Below, one piece after another: positions 1-7,020 of a stretch of DNA of 8,992 nucleotides (positions are counted from its first letter, which is position 1; every line of letters begins with the position of its first letter). The stretch comes from an uncultured Thermomicrobiales bacterium (GTDB taxonomy: Bacteria > Chloroflexota > Chloroflexia > Thermomicrobiales > UBA6265), in contig CADCWH010000026.1 of the NCBI GenBank assembly GCA_902806395.1, positions 1 to 8,992 of the forward strand, read 5' to 3'. The notes under the pieces are model-generated. The model made no database searches and had not been told where the DNA came from. It saw nothing but the letters and a program-made list of their open reading frames with translations. The position numbers and the translations under genes are program-made.

Positions 1-2
1 CC

Positions 3-170
3 CTGACTCCTCCCTCAGAAGCGACCCCATTTTGGCTGGTGACCTACCAAGACAGCGGTGCACAGGATCCGCTCGCCCTATCGGTGCGGGTGAACGCCGT
101 CACGGGCGAAATCCAGTCCGTGGTCGAGGACATTGAAGGCAACGAGTCACCGTGCGGTGAAGACGTTTGA
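3..170 (+). CDS. C-terminal fragment of an unidentified protein, possibly a PepSY-like domain (5' end outside window)
   Basis: An open frame runs from the window edge to a TGA at 168-170 and gives 55 residues with mostly G/C third positions, as expected for a real gene here. The segment FWLVTYQDSG followed about 10 residues later by a SVRVNAVTGEI stretch has the beta-strand rhythm and the 'V-A-TGE' turn typical of PepSY-type domains, which are often found in secreted or membrane-anchored proteins. That assignment rests on a short pattern only. The rest of the gene is outside the window, so length, start and function cannot be judged. It converges on parB, whose stop lies 57 bp downstream, and its stop codon sits inside an inverted repeat that may end transcription. 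Confidence 0.5.
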   Translation: MTPPSEATPFWLVTYQDSGAQDPLALSVRVNAVTGEIQSVVEDIEGNESPCGEDV

Positions 171-201
171 CGTCCAATGTCGGGATGATCTCATTGACGT
201 C
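169..201. terminator. Bulged inverted repeat between convergent genes, possible bidirectional terminator
   Basis: GACGT (169-173) plus CAATG (175-179) pair with CATTGACGTC (192-201). This is ten base pairs interrupted by one bulged C at 174, around a 12-nt loop. The repeat begins within the stop codon of the upstream + strand gene and ends 27 bp before the parB stop, where a shared terminator would be expected. Neither strand has a run of T after the stem, so it is not a textbook intrinsic terminator. It could instead stabilise mRNA 3' ends. The pairing is seen in the sequence; the role is inferred. Confidence 0.35.
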
Positions 202-227
202 TCAAAGGGTCACGGGACCGCGAGCAC

Positions 228-1175
228 TTACCAGATGTCCTCACCGTTGAGCCGACGGTAGAGGGCGTCGAGTTCCTCGTCCGAGAAATACTGGATCGTT
301 AGGGTGCCTCCCTTCCCTGGCCCCCGCCGCTTGAACGCGACCTTGGTGTTCAGGGCACCCCGGAAGCGGTCCTCCAGTCGGACCTCCTCGATGTCTCGGC
401 CCGTGGGTCGGTCAGCGCGTGGGCCGGTCGTGTCACTGTCGAGCCAGCGGCGAACCATCTCCTCCGTCTGTCGGACCGAGAGGCCACGGTCGATGACGTG
501 GCGGAGGCCAACGAGTTGGTCGGCACTCGTACCGAGGCCGAGCAGCGCCCGGGCATGTCCTTCGGTGATCTCACCTCCCGCGAGGGCAGCCTGGATACCG
601 TCCGGGGCGGCGAGCAGGCGGAGAGTGTTCGTGACACTGACCCGGGAGCGGCCGACTCGCTGGGCGACCGAGGCCTGGGTCAGGCCAAACTCCTCGATCA
701 ACTGGCGGTAGGCCGCCGCTTCCTCCAAAGGCGAGAGGTCGGCTCGGACCACGTTTTCGACCAGCGCGAGCTCCAACATATGTTGGGGCGACGTGTCTTT
801 GACCACCACCGGCACGTTGGCCAGACTAGCCATGCGGGCCGCCCGCCATCGTCGCTCACCGGCGATCAGGACGTACCGCCCGGGTTCCGGGGAACGATTG
901 ACGATGAGGGGTTGCACCACGCCATGCTGGCGGATCGACTCGGCCAGCGTCTCCAACTGGTCCGGGTTCAACACCCCGCGCGGCTGATAGGGATTCGGTT
1001 CGACCGCATCGATCGGTACGGACAGGGGGGAGTCATTGGGGGCCGACGGGGCGACCGGTGCCGCGGCGGTGGGGATCAGCGAACTGAGCCCACGGCCGAG
1101 TCCGCCCCGACGCCCTCCCGCCTGGACTTCCGGCCGATCGTTCGGCCGGCGCCGACTGGGGTTTTCTTCGTCCAT
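228..1175 (-). CDS. parB: Chromosome-partitioning protein ParB (Spo0J/ParB family CTPase)
   Basis: ParB binds parS sites near the replication origin, loads and slides as a CTP-dependent DNA clamp, and works with the ParA ATPase and SMC to segregate chromosomes. In order, the 315-residue product (from ATG at 1175) shows: a basic N-terminal stretch GGLGRGLSSLIP (residues 25-36), the segment that contacts ParA in chromosomal ParBs; the ParB/sulfiredoxin-like nuclease-fold domain with NPYQPR (61-66) and the CTP-binding GERRWRAAR motif (106-114); ENVVRADLSPLEEA (140-153), the usual ENxxR motif; a helix-turn-helix at about 165-190 (LTQASVAQRVGRSRVSVTN); and a short C-terminal dimerisation region ending EDIW. 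Length is normal for the family. The frame stays open to a GTG at 1202 (324 residues), but the ATG is preceded by a G-rich AGGCGGGGGG seven bases away, while the GTG has only a weak GAAAG. No parA lies directly upstream, where it normally would; the neighbour is a divergent protease gene. Confidence 0.93.
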   Translation of the reverse strand: MDEENPSRRRPNDRPEVQAGGRRGGLGRGLSSLIPTAAAPVAPSAPNDSPLSVPIDAVEPNPYQPRGVLNPDQLETLAESIRQHGVVQPLIVNRSPEPGRYVLIAGERRWRAARMASLANVPVVVKDTSPQHMLELALVENVVRADLSPLEEAAAYRQLIEEFGLTQASVAQRVGRSRVSVTNTLRLLAAPDGIQAALAGGEITEGHARALLGLGTSADQLVGLRHVIDRGLSVRQTEEMVRRWLDSDTTGPRADRPTGRDIEEVRLEDRFRGALNTKVAFKRRGPGKGGTLTIQYFSDEELDALYRRLNGEDIW

Positions 1176-1393
1176 CGTCGTGCCCCCCGCCTGTTCCAGC
1201 ACCGTCTTTCGGGCGCCGTCAGTCTACCACCGGCCCGACCGGGCACTGGTGCCTGGAGCCGGGGAGGGAGGAGGCGGCCACGTATACTGGGAGCGTCGGC
1301 GAGGGGTTTAGCCCGACGCCACTCGTCGCGCCCTTCGGGCGGCGTCTTCTCACGGGCCAGGTGCCCTGACGATCACGGGATGGGAAAGCACGG
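1176..1393. promoter_or_regulatory. Divergent spacer between parB and the CPBP protease gene, with hairpins and a possible -10 element
   Basis: The promoters of both genes should lie in this spacer. A TATACT hexamer (1283-1288) could be a -10 element for the + strand gene, and the overlapping GTATAC palindrome (1282-1287) could serve the minus strand, but I see no good -35 for either. Just downstream, GCGTCGG (1293-1299) pairs with CCGACGC (1313-1319). A second hairpin, CGCCC-TTC-GGGCG (1329-1341), follows. GACGCC (1315-1320) can alternatively pair with GGCGTC (1341-1346), so two folds compete. No gene, tRNA or parS-like site was found here. Confidence 0.3.
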
Positions 1394-2326
1394 TTGGAGG
1401 ATCTCATCGTCGTCGGGATCGTCATTGGTCTGATCGCGGCGGCGTTCGGCCTCTCGTTCTGGCTCTACCACGCCCGCCACGACAGGTCCGCCCGCGTCGG
1501 CCTCTATCTCTTGTTGGGCTTCCCGGGTATTTTGCTCCTGGTTGCGGGGATCGCCTTCCTAGTCGCCGGGCGACCCGACGGCGTGACACTGACGTTGATC
1601 GGACTCGCGCTCTTCCTGCCACTGGTCCGGCCGTTCCGCTCCCTCGCCGCTCGCGTTATGCCTCTCGAGGCGGGTTCACCTGTGCACATGGTCGGACTGG
1701 CCTTGGTCATGACGGCGATGATCATCTTCACCGTCTCGCTGATCAACGTCGGTGACGACGTGGCGTCGATCGAGGCGGGCGAGGTGACCTATGTGCAGCT
1801 CGTCGCCCAGGCAGTCCTTCTGGTGGCGCTTGCGTACGCCGCGGTCGGTCTGTGGGTCGAGCGCAGCCTCGCCGACGCCTCGGCCCGGCTCGGGCTGCGG
1901 ATGCCGACCCCGAAGACAGTGGCCATCGCGGTCGGGTTCTTGATCTTGGGGTTCATCGTCTCCGCTGCCAGCGGGATATTGACCCAGATATTTCAGCCCG
2001 AGCTGACCGAGAACATCGACCAGGTCATGGGTGAATCGCTCCGGGCGTTCCAGAATCCGATCGGGGCGCTGGCGATCGGGATCAGCGCGGGGGTGGGAGA
2101 AGAGTTGCTGTTGCGCGGCGCGTTGCAGCCTCGATTCGGCATCGTATTGACATCGGCCCTGTTCGCGCTCCTCCATACCCAGTACGGGTTTTCCTGGACC
2201 ATCCTGGGGCTGTTCGGTGTCGGGCTGTTGCTCGGATATGAACGAAAGCGATACGGCACCTCTGCGGCTATCATCACCCACGCCCTGTACAACACCGTCG
2301 CGGTCTTGCTGTCCTCCTGGACTTGA
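1394..2326 (+). CDS. CPBP-family intramembrane glutamic endopeptidase (CAAX protease / Abi family)
   Basis: This is a multi-pass membrane protein of 310 residues with hydrophobic segments at about 5-25, 35-58, 62-80, 98-118, 133-153, 174-198 and then the catalytic bundle. The C-terminal third carries the CPBP (PF02517-type) motifs: EELLLR (236-241, the EExxxR motif), FALLH (257-261, with the active-site His261) and HALYN (296-300, the HxxxN motif). Relatives include the CAAX prenyl endopeptidase Rce1 and bacteriocin-immunity or MroQ-type proteases. The bacterial substrate cannot be told from sequence. The start is TTG at 1394: an in-frame TGA at 1367-1369 bars any earlier start, no ATG or GTG occurs in the first codons, and GGGAAAG lies five bases upstream. 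The gene is divergent from parB and followed by a 146-bp spacer, so it is probably monocistronic. Family assignment is firm; function is general only. Confidence 0.88.
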   Translation: MEDLIVVGIVIGLIAAAFGLSFWLYHARHDRSARVGLYLLLGFPGILLLVAGIAFLVAGRPDGVTLTLIGLALFLPLVRPFRSLAARVMPLEAGSPVHMVGLALVMTAMIIFTVSLINVGDDVASIEAGEVTYVQLVAQAVLLVALAYAAVGLWVERSLADASARLGLRMPTPKTVAIAVGFLILGFIVSAASGILTQIFQPELTENIDQVMGESLRAFQNPIGALAIGISAGVGEELLLRGALQPRFGIVLTSALFALLHTQYGFSWTILGLFGVGLLLGYERKRYGTSAAIITHALYNTVAVLLSSWT

Positions 2327-2336
2327 CCGTTCAACG

Positions 2337-2455
2337 GGACACGACCTGCCATCTCACAATTTCGGAATGAACCCATGCGCCCAATCGGCACCGGTATGCG
2401 ACCATGTCGCGTGGTACAGATTGGCCGAGCGCCTGGGGCCGGAGAGGTCGTGTCC
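2337..2455 (+). ncRNA. Candidate structured RNA leader (or tiny inverted-repeat element) ahead of the CphA-like Mur ligase
   Basis: Two perfect 11-bp arms, GGACACGACCT (2337-2347) and AGGTCGTGTCC (2445-2455), close a 97-nt interior. Inside, helices nest in order: CCCA (2372-2375) with TGGG (2434-2437); GCGC (2377-2380) with GCGC (2429-2432); CCAATC (2381-2386) with GATTGG (2419-2424), separated from the last by a four-base bulge; ACC (2390-2392) with GGT (2413-2415); and an apical hairpin GCGAC-CAT-GTCGC (2398-2410). The element fills most of the spacer and ends five bases before the ribosome-binding AGGGG of the next gene, so it would lie in that gene's 5' leader. I matched it to no known riboswitch. 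It lacks the conserved loops of 5S rRNA or the SRP RNA. Alternatively it is a small MITE-like element: treating GACACGACCT as the terminal repeat leaves CGG on both sides (2335-2337, 2455-2457). Pairing is seen; function is inferred. Confidence 0.35.
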
Positions 2456-2460
2456 GGGAT

Positions 2461-2465
2461 AGGGG
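2461..2465 (+). promoter_or_regulatory. Ribosome-binding site that fixes the GTG start at 2473
   Basis: AGGGG lies seven bases upstream of the GTG at 2473. An ATG at 2404 is in the same frame but has no comparable site, falls inside the inverted-repeat leader, and would add 23 residues with no resemblance to the CphA N terminus. Confidence 0.55.
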
Positions 2466-2472
2466 TGATGCG

Positions 2473-4140
2473 GTGAGACAGGTCGAAATCCGGGAGCTGG
2501 ACGGACCCAACCTCTTCCTACTTCACCCCGCCATCAAGCTGGAACTGGAGATCGAGCCCCCGGATTCCTCTCGGGAAGCCAGCCAACGCCTGCTGCAACG
2601 ACTGGAGCACTGGGGGGCGTCAGGCCTCGAGGGGCTCGACATGGGGGAGGAGGACGAGCCTGAGGACCGTGACCCTCTGGCGTCGACGCTCGACGGTTTG
2701 CTCGAAGTGATCCACCTGCTCCACGAGCGAGTCGGAGCACCCGCGCCGAACGCCCGATGGGAGCGGCTGGAGCAGCCCGGGCACGTCGCGGTCGTGTTCG
2801 GCTGGACCCATCGTCGGCTGGGACTGGCAATCGCGTCGGCGGTCGCCGCCCTCGCCACCGGCGAGCCCGTCGGTCATGACCGGACGGTCGGCGAGTTGAC
2901 CACTCTCCTCGCCTCGCCAGTCGCGCCCGACGACACCCCCCTCGTGGTTCACGACCGTGACCGCCAAAAGCGGATCGTGGCCATCACCGGCACGAATGGC
3001 AAGACGACCACGACCCGCCTGGTGGCCTCGATCTTGGCCGCGGCCGGGATGGGGGTCGGGTGGACCTCGACCGACGGTGTCTACGTGAACGGCGACGAAT
3101 TGCTCGACGGCGACTGGACAGGGATCCGGGGGGCGCGTCGCGTGCTCGACCACCCGGATGTCGAGGTGGCCGTCCTTGAAACGGCTCGGGGCGGCATCCT
3201 CCAGCGAGGCGTCGCCTATGAGAGCAATGATGTGTCCGTGGTGACCAACGTCTCCGCGGACCACCTCGGACTACATGGCGTACTGACGGTGGAGGGGCTG
3301 CTCCGGGTGAAGGCAGTCGTGCCCCGGACGACCCGGTCGAGCGGGACCGTAGTCCTCAACGCCGACGATTCCCTTGTCCAGACGCTCGCCTCTGTTGTGC
3401 GAGCCTCGGTGTGCCTCTTCTCGCGAGTGCCGGACAACGCCTTCGTCTCCACCCATGTCCAGGCTGGCGGAGAAGCGCTGGTGATCCGGGACGGCCGGGT
3501 CGTCCATGTCAAAGGTGAACGAGAACACGATCTCATAGGACTGTCTGAAGTCCCGATGACATTCGGCGGGCGGGCCGCCCACATGATCGAGAATGCGCTG
3601 GCCGGTGCGGCGGCCTGCCTCGCGCTGGGCCTCAGCGCGACACAGGTCGCGGCCGGCTTACGGGAGTTTCGCAATGCCGCGGACGTCAACCCGGGTCGGC
3701 TGAACGCGTATGACGTCGGCGGAATCACGGTTATCGCGGACTATGCCCACAATGAGGCTGGACTGCGTCACCTCCTCTCGTTCGCCCGCACGTTTCTTGG
3801 CCCTGACGGACGCCTCTTTACGGTGATCGGCACGGCGGGGGACCGGACTGACGAGACGCTGGAAGGTTTGGGCCGCATCGCCGCGAGCGGCGCCGATCGG
3901 GTCCTGGTCAAGCGGACGCACCGGTACCTGCGCGGCCGCGAGCCGGGCGAGATGGAACGTCACTTCGAGCGGGGCATCATCGCAGGCGGGCAACAGATGG
4001 CGCCACCGGTTGATACCGAGACCGAGGCTGTCGATCGCTTCCTCGAAACCGCGACCCCGGGCGACGTGATCGCGGTGATGGCCATCGAGGGCGGGGAAGA
4101 ACTCCGAGCCCGATTAGCCGAGATCGGCGAGCCGATCTAG
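2473..4140 (+). CDS. CphA-like Mur ligase lacking the ATP-grasp domain
   Basis: The 555-residue product looks like cyanophycin synthetase with its middle removed. Its start, VEIRELDGPNLFLL, matches the CphA opening (cf. LSIRSTNILRGPNIW in the adjacent cphA product). The segment VVFGWTHRRLGLAIASAVAAL (quoted in part: VVFGWTHRRLGLAI, 107-120) aligns with VVYQFDQEDVGLAAG of that CphA. About 40 residues later a complete Mur-ligase half begins. It has P-loop GTNGKTTT (173-180), ETARGGIL with the metal-site Glu236, NVSADHLG with His264, RVKAVVP with Lys280 in the position usually carbamylated, PGRLN (407-411), DYAHN (423-427) and GTAGDRTD (453-460). No catalytic residue I can check is missing. CphA's Mur half adds arginine to the aspartate side chain; a free-standing copy may add an amino acid to the same or a related polymer, or help CphA. 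That is inference. It converges on cphA. Domain content is firm; substrate is unknown. Confidence 0.85.
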   Translation: MRQVEIRELDGPNLFLLHPAIKLELEIEPPDSSREASQRLLQRLEHWGASGLEGLDMGEEDEPEDRDPLASTLDGLLEVIHLLHERVGAPAPNARWERLEQPGHVAVVFGWTHRRLGLAIASAVAALATGEPVGHDRTVGELTTLLASPVAPDDTPLVVHDRDRQKRIVAITGTNGKTTTTRLVASILAAAGMGVGWTSTDGVYVNGDELLDGDWTGIRGARRVLDHPDVEVAVLETARGGILQRGVAYESNDVSVVTNVSADHLGLHGVLTVEGLLRVKAVVPRTTRSSGTVVLNADDSLVQTLASVVRASVCLFSRVPDNAFVSTHVQAGGEALVIRDGRVVHVKGEREHDLIGLSEVPMTFGGRAAHMIENALAGAAACLALGLSATQVAAGLREFRNAADVNPGRLNAYDVGGITVIADYAHNEAGLRHLLSFARTFLGPDGRLFTVIGTAGDRTDETLEGLGRIAASGADRVLVKRTHRYLRGREPGEMERHFERGIIAGGQQMAPPVDTETEAVDRFLETATPGDVIAVMAIEGGEELRARLAEIGEPI

Positions 4141-4241
4141 TAGACCCGATCAGTCATATCACGACATCCGTCGGGTCGCATCCTCACACGACGATGGACT
4201 CCATGGACACCCTGGGGCCAGTCGAGCCACTCCCGGTCGGC
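4141..4241. other. Convergent spacer with a weak inverted repeat, possible terminator region
   Basis: This 101-bp stretch separates the 3' ends of the CphA-like ligase and cphA. GACCCGA (4143-4149) is complementary to TCGGGTC (4171-4177) across a 21-nt loop, and a shorter CGAC-ATCC-GTCG stem (4162-4173) overlaps it. No T-tract follows on either strand, so intrinsic termination is uncertain. No coding signal was seen. Confidence 0.3.
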
Positions 4242-6911
4242 TCAGACCCCGTCCACGGTGACCGGCACAGCGGCGGCGCCGACCATATCTGGTTGGGTCA
4301 AGGTCGACCAGACGAGTTGCGGCCGATCGACCATCAGGATCACCAGGTCGTCGCGGCCCGCCCTGTCGATCGCGACCCGGCAGGCCTCGATCTCGTCGGT
4401 GACGATCGTGACGGAACCGTCGGCAGCGCCCCCCGAGGCGACAGCCCGTTCCAGGATACCCGCCATCTCGCCGCGAGCCCGACCCCGGGGGTTCGCGTCC
4501 TCCCGGATCACGATCTCATTGAACGTCTTCGCGGCGAGGCGGCCGAAGGCGTCCGCGTCGCTGTCGCTGCGGTCACCCGGCATCGCGATGACCGCCACGG
4601 TCCGGGAGGGGCCGGTGCGACGCACGAAGTCGGCGAGCGACTCTAGGCCGGCAACGTTGTGGCAGTAGTCGATCAAGACTTTCCGTCCATTCGACTCCAG
4701 CATGTTGAACCGGCCCGGCGTCTGATAGAAGTTGGTCGTGAAGCTCCGCAACGCATTGCGAATGTGTTCCAGTTGGACATCGGCCGCGAAGGCCGCGGCG
4801 GCGGCGGCCATCGCGTTCGCGATGTTGACTCGGAGACGGCCGTCGAAGGTGGCCGGGATCTGGTGGGCCAGAAGGAGACTCGTCTCGCGACGGTGCTCCA
4901 TCATCGTGAGCATCTCACCCTCCCGGGTCTGTTTGAGGACCACGGCACGGCCGCGCTCCCCGAGATGGTCCCGGATGACGGGGTTGTCGTCGTCGAGGCT
5001 GAAGAAGACGATCTCGCCCCGGGCCCGCCGGGCCATCTCGACCGTCCACTCGTTGTCGGCATTCAAGACGCTCGCACCGTCGCGCAACACCGACTGGGGG
5101 ACGACCGACTTCACCCGAGCCAGGTCGGCGAGGGTATCCACGCCGCGCAGCCCGAGGTGGTCGCCGGCCACGTTGGTCACGACGGCGATGTTGCACCGGT
5201 CGAAACCGAGACCGGAGCGCAGGATGCCGCCTCGCGCCGTCTCTAGGACGGCGAAGTCGACCGAGGGGTTCTTGAGCACCATCTGGGCGCTGGACGGACC
5301 GCTGGTGTCTCCGGACATGATTTGGGTGCCGTCGATGTAGATGCCGTCGGTGGTTGTCAGGCCGACGCGGCGCCCGGCCAACTTCAGGATGTGGGCGATC
5401 ATCCTCGAGGTCGTCGTCTTGCCGTTGGTGCCCGTCACCGCCACGATCGGGACCCGCGAAGGTGCCCCGGACGGGAACAGCATGTCGACCACGGCCCTGC
5501 CCACGTGGCGGGGATGACCCTCGGTCGGGTTGGTGTGCATCCGGAAGCCGGGACCGGCATTCACCTCGCAGATCGCCCCTCCGGTGTTCCGGACCGATTG
5601 GGAGATGTCGCTGGTGATGAAGTCGATCCCCGCGATATCGAGTCCCACCACCATCGCCGCCTGGCGGGCGATCTCGACGTTGTCGGGATGGATGTCATCG
5701 GTCCGGTCGATGGAGGTGCCGCCGGTGCTCATGTTGCCGGTCAGCTTGAGCGTCACGAACTCTTCGGCGGCGGGCACGTGCTCGACAGTGAGGCCCTGGC
5801 GCTCGAGGACCTCGATGGTCTGAGCGTCGATCGATATGCGGGTCAGGATCTTCTCGTGACCGACGCCACGTCGGGGGTCGGCATTCGCAAGTTCGATCAG
5901 TTCGGCGATGGATCGCTGGCCATCGCCGAGGACGTGGGCCGGGACGCGCTCGGCGACTGCCACGACTTGGTTGTGGACCACCAAGATCCGAAAGTCCTTG
6001 CCGCTGATGAACGTCTCGACCACGATCGTCCCGGCACGACTCTCGGCCATCGCCACCGGGAAGAACTCCCGGACTTGGGCCTCATCGACCAGGTTGATGC
6101 AGACGCCACGGCCATGGTTGCCGTCGAGTGGCTTGAGGACGACGGGGTAACCTATCCGGTTCGCCGCCCGCACCGCGCCATCTTCAGTCCCGGTCACCAT
6201 CGTCCGCGGGACCGGGATTCCCACCTCGTGCAGGAGACGATTGGTGAGTTCCTTGTTGCTCGCGATGTCGACCGAAATGTTGGCCGTGCGGGACGTGACC
6301 GTCGCCCAAATGCGCTCCTGGTACATGCCGTGGCCCAACTGGACCAACGATCGCTTGGGGTCGAGGCGAAGGACGGGGATGCCCCGCCGTTCGGCCTCAC
6401 TGACGATCGCCCCGGTCGATGGCCCGTAGGCAAGGCGCTGGGCGACCTTGATGACCCGTTCCTCGAGTTCGTGGGTATAGTCGAAATCCGGCTCGGCGCC
6501 GTAGACGGCGTGGTTCAGGATGCGCACCGCCAGGTGGCCCGCGGCGAGGCCGACATCCTCCTGGTCGAACTGGTATACGACGTTGTAGACACCCCGCTCG
6601 CTCGACCCTCGGGTCAGGCCACGTCGGACCTCGGCCCCGGCGAGGTTCTGGAGTTCGAGGGCGACGTGCTCCATCACGTGCCCCATCCAAGTCCCCTCCC
6701 GCAATCGCTGCAGGAAGCCGCCCGGCCGTCCGACGGAGCAAGCGTGGTCGTAGAGCGACGGGATCATCTCGGTCAGCTGCTCATAGAAACCGGGGATCTT
6801 GTTGCTGGGCCGGTCCTCGAGTTCACCGAGGTCGACGACGTGGTGGACGACCGGGGTACGGGCCCAGATATTCGGGCCGCGAAGAATGTTGGTGCTCCGG
6901 ATCGACAACAT
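4242..6911 (-). CDS. cphA: Cyanophycin synthetase (CphA1 type)
   Basis: This cytoplasmic enzyme builds multi-L-arginyl-poly-L-aspartate by adding aspartate to the backbone (ATP-grasp half) and arginine to its side chain (Mur half), each with ATP. The 889 residues match the usual CphA1 length. Order of parts: N-terminal domain 1-160, with RGPN (11-14), IPGFYE (39-44), PGGFLQRLREGTW (63-75) and the EHVALELQ helix (81-88); ATP-grasp domain about 165-480, with SNKELTN (218-224), VVLKPLDGNHGRGV (257-270) and metal-binding EVNAGPGFRMH (449-459); Mur-ligase domain from about 488, with P-loop GTNGKTTT (494-501), ETARGGIL (557-564), GDHLG (583-587), Lys601 in RVKSVVP, PGRFN (732-736) and DYCHN (748-752). 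Both active sites appear intact. The ATG is preceded by AGGGGG eight bases upstream. cphB lies 109 bp upstream on the same strand, so co-transcription is likely. A hairpin in that gap may regulate it. Confidence 0.96.
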   Translation of the reverse strand: MLSIRSTNILRGPNIWARTPVVHHVVDLGELEDRPSNKIPGFYEQLTEMIPSLYDHACSVGRPGGFLQRLREGTWMGHVMEHVALELQNLAGAEVRRGLTRGSSERGVYNVVYQFDQEDVGLAAGHLAVRILNHAVYGAEPDFDYTHELEERVIKVAQRLAYGPSTGAIVSEAERRGIPVLRLDPKRSLVQLGHGMYQERIWATVTSRTANISVDIASNKELTNRLLHEVGIPVPRTMVTGTEDGAVRAANRIGYPVVLKPLDGNHGRGVCINLVDEAQVREFFPVAMAESRAGTIVVETFISGKDFRILVVHNQVVAVAERVPAHVLGDGQRSIAELIELANADPRRGVGHEKILTRISIDAQTIEVLERQGLTVEHVPAAEEFVTLKLTGNMSTGGTSIDRTDDIHPDNVEIARQAAMVVGLDIAGIDFITSDISQSVRNTGGAICEVNAGPGFRMHTNPTEGHPRHVGRAVVDMLFPSGAPSRVPIVAVTGTNGKTTTSRMIAHILKLAGRRVGLTTTDGIYIDGTQIMSGDTSGPSSAQMVLKNPSVDFAVLETARGGILRSGLGFDRCNIAVVTNVAGDHLGLRGVDTLADLARVKSVVPQSVLRDGASVLNADNEWTVEMARRARGEIVFFSLDDDNPVIRDHLGERGRAVVLKQTREGEMLTMMEHRRETSLLLAHQIPATFDGRLRVNIANAMAAAAAAFAADVQLEHIRNALRSFTTNFYQTPGRFNMLESNGRKVLIDYCHNVAGLESLADFVRRTGPSRTVAVIAMPGDRSDSDADAFGRLAAKTFNEIVIREDANPRGRARGEMAGILERAVASGGAADGSVTIVTDEIEACRVAIDRAGRDDLVILMVDRPQLVWSTLTQPDMVGAAAVPVTVDGV

Positions 6912-6959
6912 CGGTCATTCCCCCTGGCCCGTCTCGCTTGGTCCCGGCATTCGCGTACA

Positions 6960-6984
6960 TCCACCCACGGCCTCCGTGGGTGGA
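6960..6984 (-). promoter_or_regulatory. Perfect 11-bp hairpin upstream of cphA (operator or mRNA stem-loop)
   Basis: TCCACCCACGG (6960-6970) and CCGTGGGTGGA (6974-6984) are exact complements around a 3-nt loop, 48 nt upstream of the cphA start in the cphB-cphA gap. On the minus strand a TATGAT hexamer (6991-6986) abuts it. If that is a -10 box the repeat would cover the transcription start and could be an operator, but no convincing -35 is present. If the genes are co-transcribed, it is instead a stem-loop between the two cistrons. No T-run follows, so a simple terminator is unlikely. The apex sequence resembles the hairpin ahead of cphB. Confidence 0.5.
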
Positions 6985-7020
6985 GATCATACCGTGATGG
7001 TCTGCGGAGATGGCATTTCC

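Noticed and set aside
498..1433. Open frame of 311 codons on the + strand, antisense to parB
   Set aside because: It mirrors parB and runs through the divergent spacer into the start of the protease gene. The product has no domain pattern and an arginine/glycine-rich shadow composition.
2327..2337. Palindrome CCGTTCAACGG just after the protease stop codon as a terminator
   Set aside because: A one-base loop cannot form an RNA hairpin and no T-run follows. It may be a chance palindrome.
2337..2455. 5S rRNA or SRP RNA, suggested by the size (about 119 nt) and the long closing stem
   Set aside because: The conserved 5S loop sequences (such as CCGAAC) and the SRP domain IV asymmetric loop with GGAA tetraloop are absent, and the interior folds as one long hairpin rather than a three-way junction.
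2404..2472. Earlier ATG start for the CphA-like ligase
   Set aside because: No good ribosome-binding site precedes it, and the extra 23 residues lie before the CphA-like N terminus. The GTG at 2473 has AGGGG at proper spacing.
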